The notes under the pieces were generated by a model. That model worked only from the letters and a program-made list of their open reading frames with translations. It searched no databases and had not been told where the DNA came from. The position numbers were made by a program, and so were the translations under genes. 64,000 nt of DNA from Plasmopara viticola (taxonomy: Eukaryota > Oomycota > Peronosporomycetes > Peronosporales > Peronosporaceae), in NCBI GenBank assembly GCA_001695595.3, contig MBPM02000031.1, forward strand, positions 372,001 to 436,000, written 5' to 3'. The first letter of the stretch is position 1; each line of letters opens with the position of its first letter. This document shows positions 34,625 to 46,420 of this stretch, piece by piece.

Positions 34625-35110
34625 CTCTTACCATTTCAGGTCTTGAAAGGATCGACGTATGTAATAATTTGCTGTTCAAAGGCTGATTACATATTACGAT
34701 TAATAATTCAGTCATATATAGATCAATATAAGCCGTCTTGCAATTTGGTATCAGCTGAATGTAATGGCAACGTTTTTTGTCATCATGTATCGATGACTTC
34801 GTGGATACGATTGACCAGTGAGCTTCGTGCTACTCTTCTTGCCAGAGACTGGTGAAAAAAAAGCGTGTCGCTTTACACGCACACCGATAATGAAATGAGC
34901 AGAGAAGCACTCGCTTCCAGCCTTTCAAGCAAGATTGTTCACCTTTGTTCAAGTGAATCTTTCGGCACTCGCCGACACTACTAAAAGCCTTTTTAGTGAC
35001 AATAATCGTTATAATGATAAGCAGCGTAGTTACAAACTTAATATTTGGTCTTCCATAACTTTCGAACAACCTACGTGCCACTTTCTAGTGCAACTCCCTT
35101 TTCGTGAGCT
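34625..35110. other. Upstream region of the kinesin gene
   Basis: No separate gene. This should contain the kinesin promoter and 5'UTR, but I could not pick out a convincing initiator. Confidence 0.4.
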
Positions 35111-38100
35111 ATGGCGGACGACGACGCGGCGTCTGTGCGCGTGGCCGTGCGGATTCGACCTCTAATCGGACGCGAGAAAGTCGAGCGCTGTGACGAGTGT
35201 GTATCTGTATTGGAAGAGGAGAATCAGATCGTTATGGGCAAGAATCGCGCCTTCACGTACGACTACGTCTATGGCAAGTACGCGCAGCAGAGCGACATAT
35301 GGCACTGCGTACATCCACTCATTTGCGCCACATTTGATGGCTATAATTCCACGATCTTTGCGTACGGTCAAACCGGATCGGGCAAGACGTTTACTATGGG
35401 CAGCGGCAGCTCTGTGAACATTTCACCAGAGGATTACGGCATAATTCCACGAGTCATCACGTACATGTTCGATCACATTGACGTCAAAACAAAAGAGAAT
35501 GCACACTACAGGGCAGAGGTCCGCATTCGATTCCTTGAGATTTATGGAGAAGAGATTCACGACTTGCTCGTAACGCTCGGAGACTCAATAGGAGAAAACA
35601 AATTGAGTCTTCGAGAAGCCGAGAATGGAGGCGTTCAGGTGACTGGAGCGTCCGAAGTCAAAGTTACAGACTCGGACGAGTGCATGCGGCTACTAGAGCG
35701 AGGCACGCTTTGTCGAACGACCGGCAGTACCCTTATGAACGCGCACTCGAGTCGCTCTCATGCCATTTTTACAGTCTCAATGGTACAACATGTCCCAATA
35801 AGCGATGCTTCTTCTGATGGGAAATCGATGGAAGAGGGCGATTATGAGACTCGTAGCTCGTACTTTAACTTTGTGGATCTTGCTGGTTCAGAGCGTCAGA
35901 AACGGACACAAGCAGAGGGTAAGCGTTTAAAGGAAGGGATTGACATTAACAAGGGTCTTCTTGCTCTTGGTAATGTGATTAGTGCACTTGGAGACGACAG
36001 AAAGCGAGGAAAAGTGCACGTTCCGTATCGGGACTCAAAATTGACTCGAATGCTGCAAGACTCACTGGGTGGCAACAGTCGAACGCTCATGTTGACGTGT
36101 GTAAGTCCAGCAGATGTCAATTTCGAAGAAACGTTGAACGCTTTAAAATATGCAAATCGAGCCAGGAACATTCAGAACAAACCTGTAGTGAATCGTGATG
36201 AGGCGTCTGCTTTGACAATCGAGCTGCGTCGTCAAGTGCAGACGCTCCAGATGGAAGTACACCGCTTACGTAATCCAGGCCTATCGGAAAGCGAACTAAA
36301 GATGGCGAGTGTAGGGACGGATTTTATTGGCATGTCGAGCGATTTTGATTCGTTTGGTAACCTTCAGACACGTGCAGAGAATGCAGAAAATGAAGTTGCT
36401 CGATTGACTGCCGAGCTAAAGCGTGGAAAGACGCAACTTGATCATTTGAGAGAAGAAATGATTGCTGCACAAACCGAACGCGACTATTTGAGGCTTTGTG
36501 TAGATGAAATTGGAGATGGAAGCTCTGTTTCATTTGAAAAGAAAGAATCTAACGCGAGTGCATTGAAAAAGCAACTGCGGACAATTTGTGAGCTGCAGGA
36601 AAAGCTGCGCATAGTAGAGCGTGAGCGTGACAATGTTATGATGAACAATTATGTGTCCATAAGTAGCAGCAACAGTAGCGCTCGAACAGCCACCGCGCCA
36701 ACTTTTGCTATCTCGTCTTTGGACGAGGTCGATTTGAAGGTAGGAAACGAGTTGCTTGAACGAGTTGAAAAGGAAATTCAGCTAGAAACAGCCTTACTGA
36801 ACAAACTAAAAGAAGAAGATAGCGGAGATGAAGCTGGCGGGGAAGGTGCAGAAATTGGTGGCGATGGGGATGGATTAGTTGACGGCATGGAGTTGGAAGA
36901 AGAGAACCAAGAAGAGGCCGATCGAATGCGTGTATTTCAGCGACGTCAGCGTCATCTTGGCGAGTCCGTTCAGGATCTCGCTCACGACATTTCTTTAAAA
37001 GAACAGCTTGTGCAAAATATTCGCCAAGCTCAAGAAAACTTTGACCGAATGAAAAACTTTTATGAGCAAAAGATGGCGGCAATGGTCGAAGAGGTGCACA
37101 ATGCGCAAATAGGGCGGGATCGCCTTGTGGAAGAGATTGAGCAAATTGAAAAAAAGGCTGCTTCAGAAGGAGATACGTCAGGTGAGAACAAACATTTAGC
37201 AAAGCTGTCGCAAGACTTAAGATTGAAGGAAGACGAGCTTGACGGGCTGCGAAAGAAGCAAAATGATATCAATCGCTTCATGGCACAGAAGAAAAAAAAT
37301 GAGATGCAATTGCGAGTTTTAAACTCAGAGATTAGCAACATGAAGCGGCAAAAGGTGGATCTTGTCAAAAAAATGCAAGAGGAGAGAAAGAGATACGAAG
37401 AGGAGGCGAAGAAACGGGGCCGTGAGATTATGAATTTGAAACGAATCCAGCAGCGTGATAAGCAGCAGATTTTACGATTGGGGTCTTTGAAAGATGCTCA
37501 AGAGCGGGTTCTCAAACGTAAGATGGAAGAAGTGACAGCGGCAAAGCAAAGACTGAAGCAGCAGCAGCAATTAACTGCTCAGGCGAGAAAAATGAATGCC
37601 TCTAAGAATAACACGACTTCGAGTCGAACCGATCGCGATGTAAAATGGTTCTCGGAGGAAGTGAAAAAACGTGCCGAAGAGCAGCAAAAGCTGGAGCAGT
37701 TGCAGCAAGAACGAGAGGCGGTCGCAAAGGCGATGGAAGCGTTGTATGCTCAGCGTGACAAACTCGAAAAGGAGGTAAAGAATTCGATAGTGTCGCAAAC
37801 CAACATAAGGGATGTGTTAACCTCGTCGCCTTTGGAAGTTTTTTCACCGGGTCGACTGAATAGTGGGCGACAGCAGCAGCTTAATCCTGCTGAGGAGCAA
37901 CTCCTCTTCGACCTGGAAGAACGCATTGAGGCGTGTCAAGCTCAATTAGAATATAAAGAAGAGAAAATCTCCGAGATATCCGAAGATGTACACGCTGTTG
38001 ATGAAGGAAATGCACTTGCTAAAATTGAGAAAACGCAGTCATTGCCGGAAGCCCGAACGCTTTTAAAAATGCTATTCAGCATGGCGGTTGATGTAAAGAA

Positions 38101-39619
38101 AGAAGATCAGATGAAGGAGCTGGAGCTTGCAAAGCAGCACGTGGAGATGGCGGAACTGGCTCATCACTTGGAGTTAGAGCGAGAAAAAACGATGCAAATG
38201 AAGCAAAGCTACGAAGAGTCTCTGCAGCGCATAGTCAATGGTGGAGCAAGTGCGGATGCATCGCCGTCTGCACACGAAGCATTAGACGATCGTACTCGCA
38301 TCTTGCTGTCTGTAGCTGAAGAACGAAATGCTGCACTGCGAGCAGAATGCGAAGAACTAAAGAGGGTTTCTCAAGCGAGGGAACAAGAACAGCAATTGAT
38401 GAAAGAGCAGCAAGAGCTGGAACAGCAGGATCTTGCTGCTGGCAGAGAACGTATCCAGTATCTGGAAACAAAGCTAAAAAAGCTCAGTGCTTTAGCAGTT
38501 AACGCAAGTCCAACTCCAGGACGTTCCCGAGTCCCTGTTTTATCGTCATCAGGAACAAAGTTTGCTGCTATTCCGAGTCAGGCACAGTTAGGACCAACGT
38601 CGTGGGCCAATGAGCTTGACGACGATGACGAGATGGGTACAGAGGATGAGCATGAGTGCACGGAAGATATCGCCATGCGAAGCGATGACGACACAAGTAG
38701 AGCTCGCACGGGGCCAAACCGCCGCCGATTTCGAATGAAGTTGGAGAATAGTGGTGGCCACTTGGAACTCGCCTCGGCAAGCTCGCAAAAGGGTCGGGGT
38801 GCACGTCGACGTGGCTTTGATGATAATGACGATGGACCACATGACGAAGCTAAGGAAAACTCGCCGCGCGTAGAAAGCGATGACTCTTCCTCGACTTCAA
38901 AATCCATTTTCTCGCGACTGTCTCACCCGACAAATTTTACAGGAATACACAAAAATCGTGTGCGAGAGAGTGCTACCAAGCGAGAGATTTTGCAAAGCCG
39001 CTCAGAGCGGAATCGTACGAGGCGATTAAAAGACAAGGGACAGCTCAAACTGTCACGGACTTCAGCTACTCCGGCGGAAATTGTTGGCACAACCACCGCT
39101 TACAAGAATCCCCCTTCAATCAAAAGCAACTCCGTCTTGGAGGTGCTTGCTAACATAAGGCGAGAGAACGAGTCTGAGCACTACGTGGGCGCTTCCAACT
39201 TGTGGCAGCCCATGTCGTACGTTACAACAGACCGTCCGCGTGACATCAGTAGCGATGAAAATGAGCCCGCGGGTGCTGGAAGCAATGGCCTCGGCTGTAT
39301 GCCCCCCCCTGCCCCACAAAATGACGTATACTCGCGCCTTGCGGGTCAGTATACAGCATCTGCTAAAAGCAAACGCCATGTGCCGACGGTGGCTCGCCAT
39401 GACAAGGCAGCCGAAGCAGAAGTACCAGCCAAGGTTGGAGTCCACGAAAGGAAAGTGGAAGATAAAAGCTTTTTAAATGATCAGCATGAAGGCGACAGCG
39501 CTAATATAACCGGAAGCGAGGACGACACAAACTACGATCCGCTTCTCGGCGGGGAGAGCCTCATCAAGCAGGTCCACGACGACTACAGGGAGCGTATAGC
39601 TCAGCTACAGGGAAATTAG
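35111..39619 (+). CDS. Kinesin-4 family motor protein (1,502 aa)
   Basis: Microtubule plus-end-directed ATPase with an N-terminal motor at about 7-360. P-loop GQTGSGKT is at 86-93, switch I NAHSSRSH at 210-217 and switch II DLAGSE at 256-261; the motor ends in the neck after LNALKYANRARNIQNKP. Overall order and the motor sequence are closest to the kinesin-4 group (KIF4/KIF21/KIF27 type), which act on spindle midzones, chromosomes or flagellar axonemes. Long coiled coils run from about 375 to 1150, interrupted by an acidic stretch near 565-600. The segment LLFDLEERIEACQAQLEYKEE near 930-955 resembles a conserved kinesin-4 stalk motif. The C-terminal 350 residues are polar and partly basic, with acidic patches, and lack the cysteine-rich tail of animal KIF4. 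The frame is intronless and complete. It converges on the AMMECR1-domain gene, 123 bp away. Confidence 0.95.
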   Translation: MADDDAASVRVAVRIRPLIGREKVERCDECVSVLEEENQIVMGKNRAFTYDYVYGKYAQQSDIWHCVHPLICATFDGYNSTIFAYGQTGSGKTFTMGSGSSVNISPEDYGIIPRVITYMFDHIDVKTKENAHYRAEVRIRFLEIYGEEIHDLLVTLGDSIGENKLSLREAENGGVQVTGASEVKVTDSDECMRLLERGTLCRTTGSTLMNAHSSRSHAIFTVSMVQHVPISDASSDGKSMEEGDYETRSSYFNFVDLAGSERQKRTQAEGKRLKEGIDINKGLLALGNVISALGDDRKRGKVHVPYRDSKLTRMLQDSLGGNSRTLMLTCVSPADVNFEETLNALKYANRARNIQNKPVVNRDEASALTIELRRQVQTLQMEVHRLRNPGLSESELKMASVGTDFIGMSSDFDSFGNLQTRAENAENEVARLTAELKRGKTQLDHLREEMIAAQTERDYLRLCVDEIGDGSSVSFEKKESNASALKKQLRTICELQEKLRIVERERDNVMMNNYVSISSSNSSARTATAPTFAISSLDEVDLKVGNELLERVEKEIQLETALLNKLKEEDSGDEAGGEGAEIGGDGDGLVDGMELEEENQEEADRMRVFQRRQRHLGESVQDLAHDISLKEQLVQNIRQAQENFDRMKNFYEQKMAAMVEEVHNAQIGRDRLVEEIEQIEKKAASEGDTSGENKHLAKLSQDLRLKEDELDGLRKKQNDINRFMAQKKKNEMQLRVLNSEISNMKRQKVDLVKKMQEERKRYEEEAKKRGREIMNLKRIQQRDKQQILRLGSLKDAQERVLKRKMEEVTAAKQRLKQQQQLTAQARKMNASKNNTTSSRTDRDVKWFSEEVKKRAEEQQKLEQLQQEREAVAKAMEALYAQRDKLEKEVKNSIVSQTNIRDVLTSSPLEVFSPGRLNSGRQQQLNPAEEQLLFDLEERIEACQAQLEYKEEKISEISEDVHAVDEGNALAKIEKTQSLPEARTLLKMLFSMAVDVKKEDQMKELELAKQHVEMAELAHHLELEREKTMQMKQSYEESLQRIVNGGASADASPSAHEALDDRTRILLSVAEERNAALRAECEELKRVSQAREQEQQLMKEQQELEQQDLAAGRERIQYLETKLKKLSALAVNASPTPGRSRVPVLSSSGTKFAAIPSQAQLGPTSWANELDDDDEMGTEDEHECTEDIAMRSDDDTSRARTGPNRRRFRMKLENSGGHLELASASSQKGRGARRRGFDDNDDGPHDEAKENSPRVESDDSSSTSKSIFSRLSHPTNFTGIHKNRVRESATKREILQSRSERNRTRRLKDKGQLKLSRTSATPAEIVGTTTAYKNPPSIKSNSVLEVLANIRRENESEHYVGASNLWQPMSYVTTDRPRDISSDENEPAGAGSNGLGCMPPPAPQNDVYSRLAGQYTASAKSKRHVPTVARHDKAAEAEVPAKVGVHERKVEDKSFLNDQHEGDSANITGSEDDTNYDPLLGGESLIKQVHDDYRERIAQLQGN

Positions 39620-39742
39620 GAACCTGCAAGATTTGATATTCTGCTATTACTGTGGCATATAATTCAAGCCTAAATACAGACGAGCTAACGCTTTGAAAAT
39701 AAGTGAATGATGTATCGAATTATATACGCGCAGGCACAATAC

Positions 39743-40469
39743 TCACGCTGACTCGAGTAGTATCTCTTGTTTAACGGAGAGGTACTGCTGGTATGTGAGC
39801 TTGTGAATTGAGCTGCGGTAGCGCGTAACCTTGACGATTGCAAGCATATCTTCGGAGACGGCGCGGCGATAGCCAGCCTTTCGCATAAGCGACATGACCG
39901 TCTCTACATGGGTCCAGCCTTGCTCTCGCGCAACTTGCGGTAAGTACGTGGCGCTGTACTCATTGCCGCGCGAGTCGTCGAACTTAATTATTACTCCATG
40001 AGTACCGATCTGCTTACGTAAATAGCGCAGCAAGAAGTTGATCCAACTAAGCAAATTGATAGAACAACTTTAGTGTAGCGAAATTTACCACCCAGTCGTC
40101 GTAGCTCTTGGCGTCCTCGTAGTCAATGAGAAGTGACACAGAGCAGTGCAACCGGTCTAGTTCCTGCGGTCCAATCGGTCCAAAACGACGATCGCGTAGT
40201 GCACTTTTAAACGTAAAGTCACGCAAATTTAGAAGACGCGTGGGCGCGAGCGTGCCGATACAACCACGCAGATGAATTCCGCCTTGTTCCTCGACCTCCC
40301 AAGTCACGAACAGCGGACTAGAAATATTAAATAGACAGACCATGCATCAATTTAAGAAAAGAGCTTACTATTCCAATTGTACATCAAAGCGTGGTATAGG
40401 TTCGGCACCACCGTTAAAATGCGACTGCAAAGTGTCAAAGCAGTACACGACCATTGCAGCGCTTGCCAT
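39743..40469 (-). CDS. AMMECR1-domain protein, three exons (198 aa)
   Basis: Conserved cytoplasmic/nuclear protein of unknown biochemical function; the human orthologue is linked to the AMME syndrome. Exons on the minus strand are 40469-40369, 40317-40089 and 40009-39743 (stop included), totalling 597 nt and 199 codons, with introns of 51 bp (GTAAGC...CTAG) and 79 bp (GTAAAT...GCAG). Splicing restores a family-like sequence: MVVYCFDTL at 6-14, then YPLFVTW at 34-40, LRGCIGT at 50-56 (the family signature), HCSVSLL, a Y-D-D-W segment, ATYLPQVAREQGW and KVTRYRSS near the end. The domain spans nearly the whole protein, the usual length for the family core. ATG at 40469 is used; ATG at 40454 (M6) is an alternative. 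It converges with the kinesin gene on the opposite strand. Confidence 0.92.
40010..40088 (-). other. Intron 2 of the AMMECR1-domain gene
   Basis: 79 bp with GTAAAT donor and AAGCAG acceptor. Removing it joins Y-D-D-W-V to I-G-T-H-G-V, matching the family across the junction. Confidence 0.85.
40318..40368 (-). other. Intron 1 of the AMMECR1-domain gene
   Basis: 51 bp with GTAAGC donor and TTTCTAG acceptor. Removing it joins GAA-TA to T-CCG and gives E-Y-P-L-F-V, as in homologues. Confidence 0.85.
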
Positions 40470-40639
40470 ATCAAGAATAAAAAAAAAGCGGTCACTATCC
40501 TCGTATGATTACGAAATTGTTTAGTGACACACTCTCAAAATAATGTCTTTATTGCGTACAGTATAATTCACTACATCGGATAATTCCATCGAAACGAATG
40601 ACTGCCGGAGGAGAGGTTTAATTTCACTTAACAGTCCTA

Positions 40640-41380
40640 TTATTTTAAAAGAGGTAAGCCGACCATCTCAAAGAGCGTCTGTGGGTTTTTTGTGCCGTCG
40701 GCCACAATCTTGCCACTGAAAATCCAAAGACGCGGATGTTCCGAGTTACTCTGTCCCAAATCAAAACATTCGACGTCAGTGGTGTTACATTGTAACTTTG
40801 TTTGAAACACCGTCAAGTGATACTGGAGGTCCCAGTCTTCAAAGGCCAAACCAATCTCGTCATTGAGCTCCTTGAGCGCCACGCTCCGAGATTAAAATCG
40901 TACGCACAGGCTGGACAATTTTGCCATGCCAAAAGCTAGTCAATGGTTCGTCGTACACTTGTTGCGTCATGCGGTCGCAATTGTGGTCAAGCAACGCGTG
41001 CTTGATCGTCTCGAAAGCCTCAGATGTCGTAGCTTGGTAGTGTACCAAATTCCGGGTAGCGCGTTCGATACGTTTGCTTATTTCCGCACTAGAAACATTG
41101 GAAGTACGTGAACTCAAATTCTCCGATATTTTTTTGTTCATAGGTTGTCAGCAATAATTTTTGCTTTGAACACAAATTTTTCAGACGCTCGACCGCATCG
41201 GGTAGACTCAATTTCAGACTTGCACTGTGTTTACAGCGAAGTGTTCTGTCCACCGCCCATTATTAGCTCGAGTGCAAGTCGACTTCCAGCGAAATCGCCT
41301 GCCGATGTCGCAGCAAGTTTCTTAGTGTGCGAATGAGCAGTGCCTAATCAGCGGCCAGCAGAGTTTCGGTTTCTTTCGGC
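40640..41380 (-). pseudogene. Truncated, frameshifted FGAM synthase (PurL/PFAS) N-terminal fragment
   Basis: The intact enzyme (phosphoribosylformylglycinamidine synthase, about 1,300 aa in eukaryotes) does the fourth step of purine synthesis. Only about the first 230 residues remain here. On the minus strand, segments in successive frames match in order: LRNLLRHRQAISLEVD (about 41,270-41,320), LSLPDAVERLK and a TYEQKNIGE segment (about 41,140-41,220), RIERATRNLV and DRMTQQVYDEPLTSF (41141-40885), DEIGLAFEDWDL and the hallmark SNSEH (40880-40640). Frame breaks lie near 41,130 and 40,880, with stops in the upstream part. The match ends at TLFEMVGLPLLK and all catalytic domains are missing. It lies 170 bp upstream of the AMMECR1-domain gene on the same strand. 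The functional gene must be elsewhere. Confidence 0.8.
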
Positions 41381-42051
41381 GCTTACCGTAATTGAAAGGC
41401 ACAGTAACACGCTGCTAGATTACGATAAAGAGTAAGTGCATCAAGCAAATATGAATGGACACGTCCACTGATGTTGTGTGTGGTCATTTGGCATACAGCG
41501 AGAAAACAATCTTTTTCTGTTCATTGTGGCTTTTGCTAAATGTATAACTCTTTTCTTACCGATTATGTCCTATTCTTTGTATTAAGAAGCGCTCAAAAAT
41601 ACGAAATACATCTTTTTTAAATTATCACATATTTTTCGTGTCCTTAGATCTGATAAAAACATTTGAACAAACAATCAGACAACCGTGTTCAAAGCCCAGG
41701 TGGGTTGTGCACCCCTGGCGCATGCGGTAATCCCTTGCGAAATTGCGGTACAATTGATTCTTTTAAAGAACCGGATTGCGAGTCCTAGGAAATATAACGA
41801 GACATAAACTATAGGTAATCGACAGCGTAATTAATACTTCAGCTTTAACATGCACCATCTTACACTTAAACTCAGGAGTAAAGGCTGGCTTTTCTTGTTC
41901 TACATTCATTACTACTTAGCTGCTTCATTCGGGTTCGTTGTGTAGGAAACGAGAGACTCGTGTGTCCACAAACCCATTTATAATTACCCCTAAGTCTCTA
42001 ACGAGCCGTAACAAGAAATTCAACAGGCTACGAAAACACTTGTAATTGACA
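41381..42051. other. Intergenic
   Basis: AT-rich; no gene seen. The last part should hold the promoter of the small gene at 42052. Confidence 0.4.
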
Positions 42052-42388
42052 ATGCAAAAACAGCAAGAGCTTGTCCAACTTATCCGCTACAAAATCACGG
42101 ACTGTATGGAATTAGGCGCCAAGAATCTAGTGCACGACATCGCTGAAAATCTGAAGTGCCAAATTAAGCAAACCGAAGAGCTTCTGATAGGGTGATTGGA
42201 CCACTCTATTCATTTATAAAAAAAGCGTAGACGGTAAAAAAAGAATAATAATAAATTTCGTTCTTCTCTTAAGTTTTTTTCTGTCTGTAAGATTATATAA
42301 AAAAATCCAGCAAGAACGATCTAACAAAGACGCCGTACGACTGAATGCTTATCTTCAATTCCAAAACTTCGTCAACAGAGCCGAATAA
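42052..42388 (+). CDS. Small two-exon protein, unknown (78 aa)
   Basis: Exon 1 (42052-42191) encodes a start reading MQKQQELVQLIRYKITD and runs to EELLIG. Exon 2 (42292-42388) encodes LYKKIQQERSNKDAVRLNAY and ends at TAA. The 100-bp intron has a GTGATT donor, a polypyrimidine tract and a TGTAAG acceptor; splicing keeps the frame and gives an uninterrupted, hydrophilic, helical, coiled-coil-like product. Neither exon has internal stops despite an AT-rich setting. I do not recognise the family; the size suggests a small subunit of a larger complex. It lies between the purine-gene fragment and a decayed Ty3 element, so an origin as TE leftover cannot be excluded. Confidence 0.5.
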
Positions 42389-45300
42389 GTGCTTTTGACA
42401 TTAATGAAACTTATTCACCAACGTCGCGCTCGTTTTCACGAGCGCCACTTTGCAAGATGCGGCAAGTGCCAATTGACAAGCGTTTTTATCGCTCAGGTTA
42501 ATGTGACTCTTTCCAAAAAGACACACAGTTTATGCAGCAATTACTTTAAGGCGAGAAGAAGCAAGATTCTCCTGTTAATTAAATTTTTTTTTTTGGCGGA
42601 GATATCAAATAATGGATCTTCACAAAGGAAGAGTACTTTGCCGTTAAGCGTCACTTGACGGCAACGGTTTCGTCAGACTTTGTAACGCTTATCTCAAGTA
42701 ATTAAGGCAAATTGGTACGTGATTGGCTCCGTTACTTTATAGCCGAACACAAGACAGAGGCACTGTTCAGATCTCAACTGCGCACACACTCTCGGCCAAA
42801 GGATTGCGAGTATGGTTTTCGATGGCGAATGTTTCACAAAAACAAATGGAAAGTTTTCACGAGAATGTCTCTAGATTTCATATCTTAATGTCCCAAACTG
42901 AAATAGATATCAGTGAATTGGAAAAGTGATATTCTTCCAAAATGAATGCCGAAAAAAGACCGCGAAGAGGATAGACCAAATTGTATGTAGGCCAAGTCGT
43001 CTAAGACGATGCCCAAAGAATCAAGCTATCGTGCGCATAAGTCGCGACCTCAGAAATCAAAGCGTCTTGAAAAGAGTAAAGATAAGAGCGATGACTAAAC
43101 TGAATCGGTGACATGTAACGATTCTGGCGTTGTCGGCCATATATTGCCGCAATATACCGCCTTTTGAGCGTAGGGAGAGAATTATTATATTAAAAGTGCA
43201 TTATAGGCTATCCTCGAAGAAGATGCTCTAGCTTCTAAAAACATTGGTCAAGAGAGACCCGTCATCGTCTTCATCGGCAATAGATGTAGTCTTGATGGTG
43301 TATCCGAGGACTTAGTGAAGCGACTTGAGCATGGAGTGACCAAGGGTAAGATAACACAAGTCAACCTTAATTACAACCAGGTTTTTTTACACACATGCAC
43401 CCACGATTTGTGCACATAAATTTGCAGATACCTGGTTTTCCTCAAATATCGACATATCCAAGTCATGCCCGTTTTAAAATCAAATATGTTATGATCGGCA
43501 TGTTGTGGCTTCGTGGGCAAACCCAAATATCAAATAAACTACAGCGCACATGATTCCTCCCATCAACACGGGACAGCACGCTGCAATTTAATTAGACCCA
43601 CAAAATTGATGATGGGCTGCTGGACAACGCAAGGCTCGTTCAAAACCGAGTCCGAGATTTGCAATTCTATCTGCAACAAGGCCATCATGCTGTCAACGAA
43701 TGACGGAGCTAGTTTCTTCTCACTAGTTTCTGAATATGTTGCGTCACGACAAAGTAATCTACCTTCGTCGGCAGCATGCACGATTCTGAAAAGGCTGAGC
43801 CGTTTAAAGATCAAGAATAGGAGCCATTTAGATGCAGTTCGGCTCAAGAAACGATATGCAAAACTGCGGGCACAGTATTTCGCACAAGTCCGAAAAAATA
43901 CAGCAAGCAATTTTGCATTAGCCTGATGACAAGCCGGAATCCGTGATGATAACATAGTCCTGATTCACGCAGGGCAATCCAAAAATGGACCAAAGAGATG
44001 ATATCAGCTGTCAATTTTTGCCCAAATGTGCCAGCCTTTTTGGCACCAAGGTTTTGTGTCAAGAAGTATGTAGTGTGGCGCATTGTGCCCGATTATCGTC
44101 AGCTTAATCTAGCGACGATCTTGCCGGCGATACCGATGCCACGTAAGGAAGACACATTTGACACCGCGTCCGGAATTTATTGGTATTTGTGCATGGATCC
44201 ACTCCGATATTATTATCGGGCTGAATTATAGGAATCAGGTATCTCATTCACCGCTTTTGCAACCCCAGATGATATATTTGAGTATTTTGTCACTCTCCTG
44301 GGACTAAGCGGAAGCCCGAATACGTTTTACCAGCCTTTGCGGAAAATCCCTCAGACGTTAGAGATGTGCTGAGAATCTACTTTGACGACATGTACGCGTT
44401 CACACAAATTGAAGATGTCGTACCGTCTCGGCTTTAGATCGTGTACTTAAATGGTGTGAAAACTGCAAATTTATTACATCAAATTGTCAAAGTGCTTGTT
44501 CCGCGCGGATGAGATGCTATGTCGAGAATCCTTTTTTGGACAAAAAACGTCCGGATAGATCTGCCAAGCTTAAGATTATCATAGAATGACCTGTGCTCAA
44601 GATAAAGAAGCAAATGGGGTGCTTTACGGCATTACAGTCTATGTCTCAAAGGTTTTCTAGAAATTTGCGTGATTTGCAGTATCACTCCACGATAGTTTCT
44701 AAAAACACGTCCTCGAGAAGCGATCGAGCTCTAAGACGATCAACTACGCTGCTGCACCAGACTCAAGCGTCCCTCGACGCTTCCATCTGCTCGAAGTCCT
44801 CCGGACTTTTTGATCCCGATAAGCGAATGTACATTTCAAACTATGCGATCGGGAAAGTCTTGTTTTAGAAGAAAGAAGTGCTAGAGCATTCGATTACTTT
44901 TACCTAATAAAAGGTGAAGCTGGCCAAGCTAAACAACTCTGTTCATGAGGGTGAGCTTACTGAAATCATGCATACGCTAAAAGTATAGCATGTGTGTCTT
45001 CTCGATCGAATATACACGGTCAAAACGGATTACATAAGTAATGAGCAGATGTCGACGCAGACGACTACGAGTCGCAGAGTAGCTCGATGTTTAGTGAGCT
45101 CGCAATTTTGGGGTTTGTTATTACGAATTTCCAACGAAACAAACACCATGGCTGATGCACTGTCACGCAATCCGAAACTCGGGCGTAAAGCTGCATGCGT
45201 TAGCTTGCAAGAGCAACTGGAAAGGGCTTAAAACCGCGAGATAGTGGCGACAGTCAAAACGAACAAGATGACAATTGCCCAATCCACAAGGACAGTGCAT

Positions 45301-46420
45301 GCATGGATTAGAGACTTACAATAGATTATAGAGATGCTGACAAAAGCAGATGATGGGCCAAATATCGCATTGGAGGATAGTATTAATATTACTAAACAGG
45401 CAAAGGTGAGGCTCCACTTCAGACGACGAAGATTTAAAAAATGCATCAATTTCGAAATTCACGATTCTGTATCGGCAGGGCACACAAAATTTACAAGACC
45501 TATCAGTCCGCACGTTTCAAATACTAATGACGAAGTACACATAGCGCTATGTCAACACATGCGAAACGTGTCAGCGCATCAAGGCTATGCAGACAAAAGC
45601 GCCAGAATTACCCTAGTCCCTGGATGATTGTAGAGGCAGATGAGTCGACTTTAATTGGACTCCATTATGTCTATACCGGAGATCGAATGTGGATTCGATG
45701 CCGTTATGGTGACTACTAATTACGTAACGAGAAGAACCATGTTTATCGCTTCGAAGACAACGGGCGATGTTGCAAGAATCGCAAAGGTCTCCATAAAGGA
45801 ATGTATGAAGGATCATGGCATATTAAAGAGCATTGTGGCTAACCGAGACACTAACCTCACAAGTTTGTCATGGTAAGTAGACGTGTCTGCTGTGGTAACG
45901 CATCACAAATTGGATCTGGCTTTTAGACCACAAACGGATGGACAAACGGAAAGAGCTAACACTATTACCTTAAAGGTGTGGTCAACCGAGCACAGAATGA
46001 TTAAAAAAGTCTTTGCATTTGGCTGAAATAGCCTATAACAGACGTGTAAAGTCTACAATTGAAAAGACACCGTTTAAAGTGGATATAGGATATGTTCTTC
46101 ATATGTCGTATGAGGTGGCATCTGATCTAGAATTTTATAAGTTGAAAAAAAACAGCACAATAGTTTCTTCCACGCCTAGAAATGTCACTCAAGGCCGCAC
46201 AAATTATGACAAGAATAGACTTTTTCAAGGCTTCTAAATTGGTGATTTGGTGTATTTGGACGACATGGATTTAGATGACCGTCACAAAGGCTTTGCTCAG
46301 TCAAATATCTCGCGCGCGGCTCGCCAGTTTCTCAACAATTTGTGATCACAGAAAGGATTAAAGCTGCATCTAGTTTTTTACACGCCACTGTCGAAGCCGT
46401 ACCGCAAGAACCTCAATCAT
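42389..46420 (+). mobile_element. Decayed Ty3/gypsy retrotransposon
   Basis: Domains appear in Ty3/gypsy order on the plus strand, broken by many stops and frameshifts. They are: a gag-like helical stretch at about 42720-42930; a degraded zinc-knuckle (CNDSGVVGH) at about 43115-43160; a protease-like VSEDLVKRLEHGVTKGK stretch at about 43260-43380; reverse transcriptase with WRIVPDYRQLNLATI at about 44073-44118 and the YFDD box at 44378-44389; RNase H end with MADALSRNPK at about 45147-45180; integrase with DRDT-like NRDTNLTS near 45840 and a PQTDGQTER motif at about 45930-45960; and LAEIAYNRRVKS at about 46013-46050. Flanking LTRs were not found. The element cannot be active. Confidence 0.85.
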
